Positions 12,133 to 22,293 of a stretch of 64,000 nt of DNA are shown in pieces; position 1 is the first letter of the stretch; the number at the start of each line of letters is the position of its first letter. The DNA is from Vreelandella alkaliphila. Its GTDB lineage: Bacteria > Pseudomonadota > Gammaproteobacteria > Pseudomonadales > Halomonadaceae. The notes under the pieces were generated by a model. That model saw only the letters and a list, made by a program, of their open reading frames with translations. It was not told where the DNA came from and made no database searches. Made by a program: the position numbers and the translations under genes. The stretch spans positions 186,001 to 250,000 of the forward strand of contig NZ_JABASV010000006.1 of assembly GCF_016107625.1 (NCBI RefSeq). Reading direction: 5' to 3'.

Positions 12133-12825
12133 TTATACCAGCGCAGAGTGGTCGATAGTCAAGCCTGGGCCCATGGTAGTGGACAGGGTGACTTTCTTAA
12201 AGTAGACACCTTTAGAAGAGCTCGGCTTGAGCCTCTTAAGGTCAGCAACCAGTGCTTCCAGGTTACCCAGAACAGCGGATGCTTCAAAATCAGCTTTACC
12301 CAATGTTGTGTGGATAATGCCATTTTTGTCGGTACGGAAACGTACCTGGCCTGCCTTAGCATTTTTAACCGCAGTGGCAACGTCAGGTGTAACGGTACCA
12401 ACTTTCGGGTTAGGCATCAGGCCGCGCGGACCAAGAATCTGACCCAGCTGACCGACAACACGCATAGCATCTGGAGAAGCAATCACGACGTCAAAATCCA
12501 TCACGCCTTTCTTGACTTGCTCAGCCAAATCTTCCATACCTACGATGTCAGCGCCTGCTTCTTTAGCAGCATCGGCGTTAGCACCCTGGGTAAAGACCGC
12601 TACGCGTACGTCTTTGCCAGTACCGTTAGGCATGACAGTAGCGCCACGTACAACTTGGTCAGATTTACGCGGATCAACACCAAGATTGATCGCCACATCC
12701 AAGGACTCTTTGAATTTAACGGTGGACAGCTCAGCGAGCAGCGCAACCGCTTCTTCAAGAGAGTAAGCTTTGTTCGGGTCTACTTTCTCGCGAATAACTT
12801 TCGCGCGCTTAGTTAGTTTAGCCAT
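12133..12825 (-). CDS. rplA: 50S ribosomal protein L1
   Basis: L1 stalk protein, which binds 23S rRNA at the E site and in many bacteria represses the rplKA transcript. It has 230 residues, starts [15 protein letters not shown] and has the signature segment [15 protein letters not shown]. It follows rplK after 2 bases, so the pair is translationally linked. The stop is followed by the long rplJ leader. Confidence 0.98.
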   Translation of the reverse strand: MAKLTKRAKVIREKVDPNKAYSLEEAVALLAELSTVKFKESLDVAINLGVDPRKSDQVVRGATVMPNGTGKDVRVAVFTQGANADAAKEAGADIVGMEDLAEQVKKGVMDFDVVIASPDAMRVVGQLGQILGPRGLMPNPKVGTVTPDVATAVKNAKAGQVRFRTDKNGIIHTTLGKADFEASAVLGNLEALVADLKRLKPSSSKGVYFKKVTLSTTMGPGLTIDHSALV

Positions 12826-12827
12826 GA

Positions 12828-13259
12828 TCAGAGACCCTCCACGTTTAGGCCCATGCTACGAGCACTGCCAGCGATGGTGCGCACCGCGGCATCGAGATCA
12901 GAAGCCGTCATATCGGGCTCTTTGGTCTTAGCGATCTCTTCGAGCTGTTCACGCGTAACGGTACCAACTTTCTTCTTGTTCGGCTCACCAGAACCAGACT
13001 TGATGCCCGCTGCTTTTTTCAGCAGTACGGCAGCAGGCGGCGTCTTGGTGACGAACGTGAAGCTACGGTCAGAGTAAACGGTGATCACGACAGGCGTCGG
13101 CAGACCAGGCTCAATCTCTTGAGTAGCCGCATTGAACGCCTTACAGAATTCCATGATGTTCACGCCGTGCTGACCCAGCGCGGGACCGACGGGCGGACTA
13201 GGGTTGGCTTTACCTGCAGCAACCTGCAGTTTGATATAAGCCTGTACTTTCTTGGCCAT
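12828..13259 (-). CDS. rplK: 50S ribosomal protein L11
   Basis: L11 (143 residues) forms the GTPase-associated centre with 23S rRNA and is needed for RelA activation. It starts [20 protein letters not shown] and shows [22 protein letters not shown], the N-terminal domain hallmark. ATG 13259 was chosen over the longer open frame on family match. The 123-base leader upstream contains GGGAGCC and AAGGCG segments that could form an L1-binding site, but I did not establish this. Confidence 0.98.
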   Translation of the reverse strand: MAKKVQAYIKLQVAAGKANPSPPVGPALGQHGVNIMEFCKAFNAATQEIEPGLPTPVVITVYSDRSFTFVTKTPPAAVLLKKAAGIKSGSGEPNKKKVGTVTREQLEEIAKTKEPDMTASDLDAAVRTIAGSARSMGLNVEGL

Positions 13260-13382
13260 GTTAAATACTCCAGTTGGGTGATAGCGCCTTACGGCTCCCC
13301 GGTACACATAAAGCAGCGCTTAGCTGCTTCACATAATGCAAGGATGGCGTGCAATGCACACCACCCCGCCACTCAATTAAAC

Positions 13383-13916
13383 TTACTCTTTCTCTACCTG
13401 AGAGAACTCAAGCTCCACAGGCGTTGCCCGCCCGAAGATCAGCACGCTGACCTGCAAACGGCTCTTGTCATAGTTCACTTCTTCAACGACACCGTTAAAG
13501 TCAGCAAACGGACCATCAACAACGCGAACCGACTGACCCGGCTCAAACATGGTTTTGGGCCGCGGCTTATCAGTACCGTCTTTCACGCGACGTAAAATAG
13601 CATCGGCTTCACGCGAAGTAATAGGTGCAGGCTTCTCTTTCGTGCCACCAATAAACCCCATTACACGCGGAGTTTCATTGACGAGATGCCAAGTTTCGTC
13701 GGCCATTTCCATCTCGACCAGCACGTAGCCTGGATAGAATTTGCGCTCACTCTTACGGCGCTTTCCGTCACGCACTTCAACGACTTCTTCCGTCGGCACG
13801 AGAATTTCGCCAAAGCGATCTTCCATGCCATACATTTTCACGCGTTCGATAAGCGAACGCATGACATGCTTTTCAAAGCCGGAATAAGCGTGGACGACAT
13901 ACCAACGTTTGGACAT
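13383..13916 (-). CDS. nusG: Transcription termination/antitermination factor NusG
   Basis: 177 residues. NusG binds the RNA polymerase clamp, stimulates elongation and links transcription to Rho or ribosomes. It starts [20 protein letters not shown], the NGN domain (about 1-120), and ends with a KOW domain containing [19 protein letters not shown]. It lies 8 bases after secE, the conserved secE-nusG pair. Confidence 0.98.
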   Translation of the reverse strand: MSKRWYVVHAYSGFEKHVMRSLIERVKMYGMEDRFGEILVPTEEVVEVRDGKRRKSERKFYPGYVLVEMEMADETWHLVNETPRVMGFIGGTKEKPAPITSREADAILRRVKDGTDKPRPKTMFEPGQSVRVVDGPFADFNGVVEEVNYDKSRLQVSVLIFGRATPVELEFSQVEKE

Positions 13917-13924
13917 GAAAGCTC

Positions 13925-14308
13925 CTAACCAATGACGCCGGACATCGCCCAGCCAAGAAGAGTATCAATCAACCACAGCATCAAACCCACCACCACCACA
14001 GCCGCCAGCACAATGGCTGTAGTCTGAATGGTTTCGGGGCGAGTCGGCCATACAACGCGCTGTATCTCTTTCTTGGCGCTGACGGCAAGCTCTACTAAAT
14101 CGCGACCTTTAGCGGTGGTCAGCGCGATCAAACCCGCAATCGCACACAACACCACCACACCTAATACGCGGTAGAGCAGGCCAATATCAGCGAAATAGGT
14201 ATTACCAACAACTGCAACAACAAGCAGCGCCACAACCGCCGCCCACTTGAGCCCGTCATGGCGCGACTGTTGCACCTCTTCGCCATGTTTTACGGAACTA
14301 GGCTTCAT
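13925..14308 (-). CDS. secE: Preprotein translocase subunit SecE
   Basis: Small essential subunit of the SecYEG channel, 127 residues, the long three-helix form found in gammaproteobacteria. Hydrophobic segments lie near residues 22-40, 45-63 and 95-120. The conserved amphipathic stretch [18 protein letters not shown] precedes the last helix and is the SecY-clamping signature. It lies directly downstream of tRNA-Trp and shares its transcript with nusG. Confidence 0.96.
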   Translation of the reverse strand: MKPSSVKHGEEVQQSRHDGLKWAAVVALLVVAVVGNTYFADIGLLYRVLGVVVLCAIAGLIALTTAKGRDLVELAVSAKKEIQRVVWPTRPETIQTTAIVLAAVVVVGLMLWLIDTLLGWAMSGVIG

Positions 14309-14381
14309 AAAAACGAGACTCCCAAGGGTGCAGCGAGCGACAAAGGAATTCTAGAAAAAGACATACCAACCTGGGGAAGGC

Positions 14382-14457
<76 letters not shown>

Positions 14458-14502
14458 GTATCGTCATGTGCGCAAACAAATGCTTACGCAACAGCGGGCG
14501 CC

Positions 14503-14531
14503 ATAATAGCGGATAACTTTCCGCCTGACAA
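14503..14531 (-). promoter_or_regulatory. Promoter for tRNA-Trp-secE-nusG
   Basis: On the minus strand TTGTCA (14531-14526), a 17-base spacer and TATTAT (14508-14503). Each hexamer matches sigma70 consensus at 5 of 6 positions. A GC-rich stretch (GGCGCC) follows the -10, typical of stringently controlled stable-RNA promoters. Predicted start is about 40 bases before tRNA-Trp. It takes the place where the tufB gene is found in relatives. Confidence 0.75.
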
Positions 14532-14563
14532 CCCTCAACACTCATCAAACTGACAAGTGAAAA

Positions 14564-14590
14564 CAAAAAAAGCGAGCTTAGCTCGCTTTT
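14564..14590 (-). terminator. Terminator of the tRNA-Tyr-Gly-Thr transcript
   Basis: A perfect inverted repeat AAAAGCGAGC / GCTCGCTTTT with a 3-base loop, 9 bases beyond the tRNA-Thr 3' end. On the minus strand the stem runs into a string of seven T, a standard rho-independent terminator. It could also act on the plus strand, where TTTT follows. Confidence 0.88.
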
Positions 14591-14598
14591 ATGCAATA

Positions 14599-14673
14599 TG
14601 GAGCTCATGGACGGAATTGAACCGTCGACCTCACCCTTACCAAGGGTGTGCTCTACCCCTGAGCTACATGAGC
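14599..14673 (-). tRNA. tRNA-Thr (anticodon GGT)
   Basis: 75 bases with encoded CCA. The acceptor stem GCTCATG pairs with CATGAGC; the anticodon loop TTGGTAA lies on a CACCC/GGGTG stem. Third tRNA of the Tyr-Gly-Thr transcript, followed directly by a terminator. Confidence 0.96.
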
Positions 14674-14687
14674 TAAATACATCAAAC

Positions 14688-14761
<74 letters not shown>

Positions 14762-14866
14762 CGAACTTGCCTATGGAATGACAACCCGTTGCACGAGATA
14801 CAGTAGCTAAGCCCGCTTACCGGCCTTTCATTCCCAAGCAATGACTCAGTCACTGCTCGATAAAAC

Positions 14867-14950
<84 letters not shown>

Positions 14951-14964
14951 AGCTGTGGCGGCAC

Positions 14965-14992
14965 ATTATGCCAGCCTCCAAAGCCATGTCAA
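14965..14992 (-). promoter_or_regulatory. Promoter of the tRNA-Tyr-Gly-Thr operon
   Basis: On the minus strand a perfect TTGACA (14992-14987), a 16-base spacer and CATAAT (14970-14965). The start point should fall near 14957, a few bases before tRNA-Tyr, and the GC-rich discriminator GTGCCGCC suits stringent control. The strongest promoter match in this part of the window. Confidence 0.8.
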
Positions 14993-15088
14993 GCTTACAA
15001 ACTCTTTATTTATCAAAGCTTGTGAACTTACCAACACTTGCGCACTAATTTTTAAAGTGGCTTATGCCTTGGAACGCGCTGCATTCTG

Positions 15089-15928
15089 TCAAAGTAGCAT
15101 TGAGAATGCAAGACCTGCGCGAATTTTTTCTAACGAAACAGGTTCAGGCACCCCTGGTGCGCCTGACATTTTTCCAGCACGTTCCGCAAAGGTCAGCGGA
15201 AAGCTGGCTTCCAACCCCCCGTAGACCATATCAGGCCATACCGCATGGGGCACTTGAACACCCCGCGAAACCACTCTGGCATCACCACCCGTCAACAGCA
15301 CTGGCAGTGCAATCCCCTGTTGATCGCATACTTCACTGTAAATTCTGTTAATCGCACTGACCGCCGCCATATAGATACCGTGATTAACAGCATCTACCGT
15401 GCGCCTCCCCGGCTCCAATAACGCATCAGCTTCACTTTCTGGATCAATGGCTACGTTGCGGGTGCCTAATTTGAGGCTCTCTTTCATTAATCGTAACCCG
15501 GGTACGATAAATCCGCCGAGATGGACACCACCCGGCAATACAAAATCAATGGTGATCGCACTACCACAATCGACTGCGCAGCAACCGCCAGCCAATTGAT
15601 AGCCTGCCAGCGCCCCCATCCAACGATCGACGCCCAGTCGCCCAGGCTCTTCATACCCGTTGACGACACCCAGAGCCTCAGGAGTTGAGCGCGCAACATA
15701 CACTTGGCGCACCTGGCGACGCAGCAAGGCAACGGTCTCCTCCAGCACGGCAGCTCTAGCGACACTGGAAATGCGCACCGCCTCGACGACATCAAGATTC
15801 GGAATATCTGACCCAGGCCGCCACTCTTCCCGTGTCCACACAGCACCTCGTGAACGTATTTCACTACTTTCGGCATCTTTTAAACGCCATTTCGATAGCG
15901 TATTGCCGATATCCAAATCCAAAATCAT
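15089..15928 (-). CDS. coaX: Type III pantothenate kinase
   Basis: Catalyses the first step of coenzyme A synthesis, ATP-dependent phosphorylation of pantothenate. 279 residues with the ASKHA-fold phosphate loop DIGNT at residues 6-10, the substrate motif GVDRWMGALAGY and the second phosphate motif AVDCGSAITIDF. It overlaps birA by four bases (ATGA at 15925-15928), so the two are co-translated; a birA-coaX pair is common in this class. Length is slightly above the usual 240-260, mostly at the C-terminus. Confidence 0.93.
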   Translation of the reverse strand: MILDLDIGNTLSKWRLKDAESSEIRSRGAVWTREEWRPGSDIPNLDVVEAVRISSVARAAVLEETVALLRRQVRQVYVARSTPEALGVVNGYEEPGRLGVDRWMGALAGYQLAGGCCAVDCGSAITIDFVLPGGVHLGGFIVPGLRLMKESLKLGTRNVAIDPESEADALLEPGRRTVDAVNHGIYMAAVSAINRIYSEVCDQQGIALPVLLTGGDARVVSRGVQVPHAVWPDMVYGGLEASFPLTFAERAGKMSGAPGVPEPVSLEKIRAGLAFSMLL

Positions 15929-16908
15929 AGGCGCCTGCGTACACTGATCTCACCGCCCGACAGGCGTCGCGAGTGATCATTTTCGGTAACCCAAAGATTA
16001 CCACTCTCATCTACCTCTCTAGCCACTGCATCGCTTGAGCGTTCACCCTGAATAATACGAATCGGCAACCCTGCATAGGCATGGCGACTATTCCATTCAT
16101 CTCGCCAAGGGGCAAACCCTTCGCTTTCGAAGCCTGCCAGCATATCCAATAACTCAGACACCATATCCGCGGCTAACTGATTGCGCGAAATGCCCGCTTT
16201 TGCATCAAACAGCGCTGCCACAGGCTGATCAATAGCGGCACGCAGGCTATCGGGTAGCGATAGATTCATGCCAATGCCAATGACCACTTCACAGGGGCCC
16301 GCTGCATCCCCAGTGACTTCAATCAAAATACCGGCCAGCTTGCCAAGCTCACTACCTTTCTCTGCCAGCAGTATATCGTTAGGCCATTTTAATTTTGGTG
16401 AAACCCCATACTGCTCCAGCACTTGAGCAACCACCACGCCAACCGCAAGACTCAACCCCTCCAGCGCGTTAACCCCTGATTCAAAACGCCAGCCAAGCGA
16501 GAGCATCAAGCTTTGCCCCCAAGGCGTAGACCATACGCGCCCGCGACGGCCACGACCTGCGGTTTGTAGCTCAGCAAAGCATACTTCACCGTGCCCGGCT
16601 CCCTGCGCAAAGCGTTCGCGCACATATTCATTGCTCGATGGCAGCTGGTCTTCAATGAATAGCCTGGTTAAGAGATGGCGAGCACTAGCGGGCAAACGCT
16701 CTACAATTTTTGCCCCATCAAGCGGCTCTAGCGGATAGGCAAGTCGATACCCTCGACCTTTCACAGCCACCAGTTCAACGCCCAGTGCGTCTAATTTTTT
16801 TAGTTGTTTCCATACGGCGGCTCGGGAAACGCCCAGCGCTTCACCTAATTGTTCACCGGAATGAACCTCGCCATCGCTCAACAAACGCATCAGGTTACCG
16901 ATGGTCAT
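15925..16908 (-). CDS. birA: Biotin-protein ligase / biotin operon repressor
   Basis: 327 residues. It attaches biotin to acetyl-CoA carboxylase BCCP and, in the bifunctional form, represses biotin synthesis genes. The N-terminal winged helix (EQLGEALGVSRAAVWKQLKK, about residues 18-38) shows it is the DNA-binding type. The ligase core has GRGRRGR with the biotinyl-AMP-binding glycines and KWPNDI. The C-terminal SH3-like domain ends in LSGGEISVRRR. Divergent from typA. Confidence 0.95.
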   Translation of the reverse strand: MTIGNLMRLLSDGEVHSGEQLGEALGVSRAAVWKQLKKLDALGVELVAVKGRGYRLAYPLEPLDGAKIVERLPASARHLLTRLFIEDQLPSSNEYVRERFAQGAGHGEVCFAELQTAGRGRRGRVWSTPWGQSLMLSLGWRFESGVNALEGLSLAVGVVVAQVLEQYGVSPKLKWPNDILLAEKGSELGKLAGILIEVTGDAAGPCEVVIGIGMNLSLPDSLRAAIDQPVAALFDAKAGISRNQLAADMVSELLDMLAGFESEGFAPWRDEWNSRHAYAGLPIRIIQGERSSDAVAREVDESGNLWVTENDHSRRLSGGEISVRRRL

Positions 16909-17035
16909 GTGCTTGCCCCAACTGGGAAAACGCCTATCTTAACGGAAGCACCGCTGGAGCGAAAACTGCCATGTTTAGGTTATTGACTTGCACCTTTATT
17001 TAAGACAGCACTGGTAGTGGACCGCGCCCAGACCC

Positions 17036-17041
17036 TATAAT
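17036..17041 (+). promoter_or_regulatory. Candidate -10 element for typA
   Basis: A perfect TATAAT lies 31 bases before the typA GTG start. No good TTGACA is found 16-18 bases upstream (the bases there read CTGGTAGTGG), so this is a -10 hexamer only and may need an activator. Confidence 0.45.
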
Positions 17042-17071
17042 GCCGCCCTATTTTTCTAGCAGGATCGCGTC

Positions 17072-18898
17072 GTGATCGAGAATCTTCGCAACATTGCCAT
17101 CATCGCCCACGTTGACCACGGTAAAACTACCTTGGTAGACAAGCTGTTAAGCCAGTCTGGAACGCTCGACCGCAAGGCCGAAGGCCAAGAGCGCATCATG
17201 GACTCCAATGACCAGGAAAAAGAGCGCGGTATTACCATCCTGGCCAAAAACACTGCTATTCAGTGGCAAGATGGCAATGGTAAGGATTACCACATCAACA
17301 TCGTGGACACCCCTGGACACGCCGACTTTGGTGGCGAAGTCGAGCGGGTTATGTCCATGGTGGACTCGGTACTGCTTCTGGTAGACGCCGTTGACGGCCC
17401 TATGCCGCAGACTCGCTTCGTTACCCAGAAAGCATTTGCCCAGGGCCTGAAGCCGATCGTCGTCGTCAATAAAATTGACCGCCCCGGCGCACGCCCGGAC
17501 TGGGTTATCGACCAGATCTTTGATCTGTTTGACAACCTAGGGGCTTCTGATGACCAACTCGACTTCCCGATCATCTACTGCTCGGCGCTAAACGGCATTG
17601 CCGGCATGGACCCTGAAGAGCTGTCCGACAACATGGACCCCATGTTCCAGGCAATTGTCGATATCGTTGAGCCGCCCGCGGTTGAGATCGATGGCCCATT
17701 CCAGATGCAAATCTCCGCACTGGATTACAACAGCTACGTTGGCGTTATCGGCCTTGGCCGCATCAAACGTGGCTCGGTGAAGCCTAACCAGCAAATCTCG
17801 GTCATCAGCGTTGATGGCTCTACCCGCAAGGGTAAGATCGGCCAGGTCATGACCCATATGGGTCTTGAGCGCGTCCAGACAACGGAAGCAACAGCAGGCG
17901 ATATCGTCTGCGTTACTGGCATTGAAGATCTATCAATTTCTGACACGCTGTGTGACCCGAGTGCCATTGAAGCGCTGCCGCCGTTGTCTGTTGACGAGCC
18001 GACCGTTTCGATGACGTTCCAGGTCAATGACTCACCGTTCGCCGGAAAAGAAGGTAAGTTCGTCACCAGCCGTAATATTAAAGATCGCCTGGAACAAGAG
18101 CTTATCCACAACGTGGCGCTACGCGTTGAACAGGGCGAAACCCCTGAGAAGTTCAAAGTTTCTGGCCGTGGTGAGCTTCACTTATCAGTGTTGATTGAAA
18201 CCATGCGTCGCGAAGGCTTCGAGCTGGCGGTTGGCCGCCCAGAAGTCATCATTAAAGAGATCGACGGCGTTAAGCAAGAGCCCTACGAAGAAGTCATCAT
18301 CGACTGTGAAGAGCAGCATCAAGGCTCGATCATGGAAGAGCTTGGCTACCGCAAGGGTGAAATGACCAATATGAACCCCGATGGTAAGGGTCGTGTGCGT
18401 CTCGACTTTATCATCCCGGCGCGCGGCTTGATTGGTTTCCGTGGTCAATTCTTAACCTTGACCTCTGGCACCGGCATCCTGACCAGCCGCTTTGATCACT
18501 ACGGTCCGCTAAAGCCTGATGCTTCCATCGAGCGTCGCAATGGCGTACTGGTCTCAATGGTTGGCGGCAAAGCCCTTGCTTATGCACTCTACGCCCTGCA
18601 AGAACGCGGCAAGCTGATTATTGATCACGCCACTGAAGTATACGAAGGTATGCTGATTGGTATTAATAATCGTGCCAATGACATGGTCGTTAACCCGACC
18701 AAAGGCAAAAAACTCGATAACATGCGCTCAACGGGTAACGATGAAAACATCGTGTTGACGCCGCCGATCAAGTTTACTCTTGAGCAGGCTATCGAATTCT
18801 TGGATTCCGATGAACTGGTTGAAGTTACTCCCAGCCATATTCGTCTACGCAAGAAGCACCTGACCGAAAACGAGCGCAAGCGTGCTAGCAAGAAGTAA
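17072..18898 (+). CDS. typA: Ribosome-associated translational GTPase TypA/BipA
   Basis: 608 residues. TypA is an EF-G-like GTPase that helps 50S assembly, especially at low temperature and under stress. It begins at a GTG with AGGA upstream and reads [20 protein letters not shown], with the P-loop at residues 14-21, then [13 protein letters not shown] and NKIDR. The C-terminal TypA-specific domain includes [13 protein letters not shown]. Monocistronic, with a clear terminator after the stop. Confidence 0.97.
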   Translation: MIENLRNIAIIAHVDHGKTTLVDKLLSQSGTLDRKAEGQERIMDSNDQEKERGITILAKNTAIQWQDGNGKDYHINIVDTPGHADFGGEVERVMSMVDSVLLLVDAVDGPMPQTRFVTQKAFAQGLKPIVVVNKIDRPGARPDWVIDQIFDLFDNLGASDDQLDFPIIYCSALNGIAGMDPEELSDNMDPMFQAIVDIVEPPAVEIDGPFQMQISALDYNSYVGVIGLGRIKRGSVKPNQQISVISVDGSTRKGKIGQVMTHMGLERVQTTEATAGDIVCVTGIEDLSISDTLCDPSAIEALPPLSVDEPTVSMTFQVNDSPFAGKEGKFVTSRNIKDRLEQELIHNVALRVEQGETPEKFKVSGRGELHLSVLIETMRREGFELAVGRPEVIIKEIDGVKQEPYEEVIIDCEEQHQGSIMEELGYRKGEMTNMNPDGKGRVRLDFIIPARGLIGFRGQFLTLTSGTGILTSRFDHYGPLKPDASIERRNGVLVSMVGGKALAYALYALQERGKLIIDHATEVYEGMLIGINNRANDMVVNPTKGKKLDNMRSTGNDENIVLTPPIKFTLEQAIEFLDSDELVEVTPSHIRLRKKHLTENERKRASKK

Positions 18899-19206
18899 GC
18901 TCTTGCCAGTCAATGCTCGATAGTAAGTATCCCTAAAGCCCGCCATGTGCGGGCTTCTTTTTTTGGCTTCGGTTAACGATCACCCCTCACTCATTTCCTG
19001 CCTTCGCATTACCCCACACGCCCCGCCCCCTGCGCCAAGTGGCTTCATAAACGCAGCCTTAACGCTAGCAGGCTGGTAAGCGTAGGCGTTCTATCGCAAA
19101 GTAGCGCTATTAACAGTGCGCCCCTAGGCCGCTGGCAATCTACAATTCATACAAGTGTTTGGATAGTTACCCTCATCCTTCCACTACCACACGGACACTC
19201 CTCCAC
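18899..19206. other. typA to NSS-transporter spacer (308 bases, no gene)
   Basis: Contains the typA terminator at 18936-18964. The rest has no open frame of note, no tRNA and no strong promoter pair; a TACAAT at 19141-19146 is the best -10-like hexamer and lacks a matching -35. Confidence 0.5.
18936..18964 (+). terminator. typA terminator
   Basis: Stem AAGCCCGC / GCGGGCTT with a 5-base loop, followed by CTTTTTTT, 37 bases after the typA stop. A classic rho-independent terminator. Confidence 0.92.
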
Positions 19207-20640
19207 ATGAGCGGTCATAACGTCTGGACTCACAAAGGCACTTTTTTGCTGGCAGCGGTAGGTTCAGCCGTCGGCTTAGGCAATCTCTGGCGCTTCCCCT
19301 ATCTCACCGGGGAAAATGGTGGTGGCGCGTTTATTTTAATTTATGCACTGACCATCTTTGCTGTCGGCATCCCCATTTTAATTGCCGAAACAATGCTTGG
19401 GCGTACCAGTCGTCAAAGCCCTATTATGGGGATGCGCCATTTAACTAAAACACACAAGACCTCCCGTGCCTGGGAATCCATTGGCTGGCTGGGCGCTGCT
19501 TCCGCCTTTTTAATTTTGAGTTTTTATTCTGTCATTGCAGGCTGGGCACTGCATTACACGTGGCTGATGCTAACCGGCTCACTCGTGGGTGCCGATGCAG
19601 CAACGATTAGTGCTGGCTTTGATGCGTTGCTGGCGTCTCCGGGCCTGATGACGCTTTATCACACGCTGTTTATCGCCTTCTCGGCATTAATTGTCGGCAT
19701 GGGGATTCATAAAGGGATCGAGTCAGGGCTACGCATCATGATGCCAGCGCTGTTTGTTATTCTCATCGTGGTGCTTATCTACGGCGTCATCAATGGCGAC
19801 GTAAGAGCGGCAGCCAGCTTTCTGTTCACGTTCAATATTGCTGATCTCAGCTTAGAAGGCTGGTTACAGGCGATGGGGCAATCCTTCTTCACCCTGAGCC
19901 TTGGGATGGGTGCCATCATGGCCTACGGCGCTTATATGTCCAGCGAAGCCTCTCTAACCCGTACCGCTATTGCCGTGGCATTTGTAGATACTGCAGTTGC
20001 CATGGTGGCAGGGTTAGCAATTTTCTCGCTGGTATTTGGTGCGGGGCTCGAAACCGGCCAAGGCCCGGGACTGATGTTTGTCACTCTGCCGCTAGCATTT
20101 GCTGACATGCCGTTTGGTGCTCTGGTGGGCGGGGTCTTTTTTATTCTGGTGCTAGGGGCCGCGATTAGCTCGTCTATTTCATTGATAGAGCCGGTCGCTG
20201 CCTTCCTGGTTGAGCGTTTTGATATGACGCGCCCTCAGGCAGTCACCATCATGGTCGTCGCGGCTTGGGCGATGGGCTTACTGACAGTGGTGAGCTTCAA
20301 TATATGGGCCGAAGGTACGATTTTCCACGCTCTATTTGGACGCAGCGCTTTTGAATTCATTGAGCTGTTGACCAATATCTTTATGCCGCTGGGCGGGCTA
20401 ATGATCGCTCTATTCGCGGGCTGGGCACTGACTCAAAGCGAAGTAATGAAAGAGCTTGGCACCAACATCACTTGGTTTAAAACCTGGCGGTTCCTGGTGC
20501 GCTTTGTTGGCCCTGCTGCGGTGTCGTTTGTATTTTTACGCACTATTCCACAGGTGGAAGGCTACGTTGTCCCAACCCTCGGCGCACTGCTCATTGTGGG
20601 TGTATTTGCCTTGAGTCAGCGACTGCGTAAGTCTGCTTAA
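19207..20640 (+). CDS. NSS-family sodium-dependent transporter
   Basis: Sodium symporter of the neurotransmitter:sodium symporter (LeuT/SLC6) family, 477 residues with about twelve membrane helices. The first helix has the family signature GSAVGLGNLWRFPY, whose unwound part binds sodium and substrate, followed by GGGAFILIY. Substrates of bacterial members are mostly amino acids; this one's cannot be read from sequence. The ATG at 19207 gives the usual short N-terminus; a TTG 48 bases upstream is also open. Neither has a strong ribosome-binding site. A sodium symporter fits a halophilic or marine lifestyle. Confidence 0.9.
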   Translation: MSGHNVWTHKGTFLLAAVGSAVGLGNLWRFPYLTGENGGGAFILIYALTIFAVGIPILIAETMLGRTSRQSPIMGMRHLTKTHKTSRAWESIGWLGAASAFLILSFYSVIAGWALHYTWLMLTGSLVGADAATISAGFDALLASPGLMTLYHTLFIAFSALIVGMGIHKGIESGLRIMMPALFVILIVVLIYGVINGDVRAAASFLFTFNIADLSLEGWLQAMGQSFFTLSLGMGAIMAYGAYMSSEASLTRTAIAVAFVDTAVAMVAGLAIFSLVFGAGLETGQGPGLMFVTLPLAFADMPFGALVGGVFFILVLGAAISSSISLIEPVAAFLVERFDMTRPQAVTIMVVAAWAMGLLTVVSFNIWAEGTIFHALFGRSAFEFIELLTNIFMPLGGLMIALFAGWALTQSEVMKELGTNITWFKTWRFLVRFVGPAAVSFVFLRTIPQVEGYVVPTLGALLIVGVFALSQRLRKSA

Positions 20641-20692
20641 TATAATTCTAATAACGCGGGTGGACAAAGGTCGCCTGCGGCGCGAGGACACG

Positions 20693-21463
20693 ATGACTCC
20701 CCTTATTGAGGTACAACACGTCAACAAAGCCTTCGGCGGGCTGCACGTTATCAATGACTGCTCAATCCGGGTTGAAAAGGGTTCGATTACCGGCATGATC
20801 GGCCCCAATGGGGCAGGTAAGTCGACGCTTTTCAATTTAATTGCGGGCGCACTTACGCCAGATAGTGGCCGCATTCTGTTGGACGGTGAAGACATTACGT
20901 CGCTGAGCGCTGATCAACGTTTCCACAAAGGATTACTGCGTACCTTCCAAATCGCCCATGAGTTCAGCCAAATGAGCGCGCTGGAAAACTTGATGATGGT
21001 GCCACCCAACCAAGCAGGGGAGCATCTATTTAACACCTGGTTCAAGCCTGCTCTGGTCCGCAGCCAGGAGGCTGAGGTGCGCCGCCGCGCACTGGAAGTC
21101 ATTGAGTTTGTTGGTTTGCATCATGTACGCAACGAGCTTGCGGGCAACTTATCGGGTGGTCAGAAAAAATTGCTAGAGCTTGGCCGCACGATGATGACCG
21201 ATGCCAAAGTTGTGCTGTTAGACGAAATCGCCGCCGGTGTAAACCGCACGCTACTCGGCGACTTAATGGGCAACATCGAACGTTTAAATCGCGAAATGGG
21301 CTATACCTTTCTGGTGATTGAGCACGATATGGATATGATTTCGCGGCTCTGCGATCCAGTGATTGTACTGGCACAAGGCAGCGTTATGGTTGAGGGTTCA
21401 ATTGAAGAAATACAAAACAATCCGGCCGTTATAGAAGCCTATTTCGGTACTGATGCCGCTTGA
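20693..21463 (+). CDS. LivG-type ABC transporter ATP-binding protein
   Basis: One of two ATPase subunits of a branched-chain-amino-acid-type (HAAT) importer, 256 residues. Walker A GPNGAGKST, signature LSGGQKK and Walker B VVLLDEI are present, and the long insertion after the Q-loop is typical of LivG. ATG 20693 is preceded by GAGG at 6 bases; the frame is open upstream to a GTG at 20660 without support. First of the four-gene transporter operon, 52 bases after the NSS gene. Substrate could be branched-chain amino acids or another amide or amino acid. Confidence 0.9.
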   Translation: MTPLIEVQHVNKAFGGLHVINDCSIRVEKGSITGMIGPNGAGKSTLFNLIAGALTPDSGRILLDGEDITSLSADQRFHKGLLRTFQIAHEFSQMSALENLMMVPPNQAGEHLFNTWFKPALVRSQEAEVRRRALEVIEFVGLHHVRNELAGNLSGGQKKLLELGRTMMTDAKVVLLDEIAAGVNRTLLGDLMGNIERLNREMGYTFLVIEHDMDMISRLCDPVIVLAQGSVMVEGSIEEIQNNPAVIEAYFGTDAA

Positions 21464-21548
21464 TAGCGCTGAGTTTGTCACCGAAACAATAGCCACAACA
21501 ACATGGTCGCCATTGTTCACCGCAGTGCGACCCAGCTGAGACGCGTTT

Positions 21549-22277
21549 ATGTCATCCACACCGTCATCCCCACAGCCACTGCTCGAGGCACGCGATGTGC
21601 ACGGCGGTTATGGCAGTATGAATATCCTTAACGGGGTCAATATGACCCTGTATGCCGATGAAGTCGGTGTCATTGTTGGCCCTAACGGGGCTGGCAAATC
21701 CACTATGCTAAAAGCAGTATTTGGGCTGCTGAACGTTAATCAAGGCGAGATTTTGCTTAACGGTCAGCCGATCCATAACCTGCCGCCGAATCAGTTGGTT
21801 GAGCGTGGAATGGGGTTTGTCCCCCAGGAGAAAAACGTTTTCCCCAGCCTGACGGTGAAAGAAAACCTGGAAATGGGCGCCTATCTAAAACCTCAAAACG
21901 TAAAGCGCATGCTGGAGCAAGTTTACGACTTCTTCCCCCCTCTCGTTGAGAAGCGCCACCAGCCCGCAGGAGAGCTTTCCGGTGGCCAGCGCCAAATGGT
22001 CGCCATGGGCCGTGCGCTAATGGCTGAACCTAGTCTGCTGCTACTGGATGAGCCAACCGCTGGCTTGTCGCCTCTTTACATGAATGAAATTTTTGACCGG
22101 GTTAAAAAAATTAACGCTGCCGGCGTGGGCATTTTGATGGTGGAACAGAATGCTAAACAGGCCTTAGCCATTGCCGATAAAGGCTTTGTGCTGGCGGCCG
22201 GACAAAACCGCTTTACAGACACGGGGGCTGCGTTACTGGCTGACCCTGACGTCGCCAAAAGCTTTTTGGGCGGCTAG
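21549..22277 (+). CDS. LivF-type ABC transporter ATP-binding protein
   Basis: Second ATPase of the importer, 242 residues, with Walker A GPNGAGKST, signature LSGGQRQ and Walker B LLLLDEP. Lengths and the absence of the LivG insertion identify it as the LivF-type partner. An 85-base gap separates it from the LivG gene; the permease gene follows after 16 bases. The order ATPase-ATPase-permease-permease differs from E. coli livHMGF but is common in other proteobacteria. Confidence 0.9.
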   Translation: MSSTPSSPQPLLEARDVHGGYGSMNILNGVNMTLYADEVGVIVGPNGAGKSTMLKAVFGLLNVNQGEILLNGQPIHNLPPNQLVERGMGFVPQEKNVFPSLTVKENLEMGAYLKPQNVKRMLEQVYDFFPPLVEKRHQPAGELSGGQRQMVAMGRALMAEPSLLLLDEPTAGLSPLYMNEIFDRVKKINAAGVGILMVEQNAKQALAIADKGFVLAAGQNRFTDTGAALLADPDVAKSFLGG

Positions 22278-22293
22278 CCCGGGGGAGAAACGC

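Noticed and set aside
12097-12816. Plus-strand open frame of 239 codons opposite rplA
   Set aside because: Covers rplA almost exactly in reverse; ribosomal genes often give such shadows.
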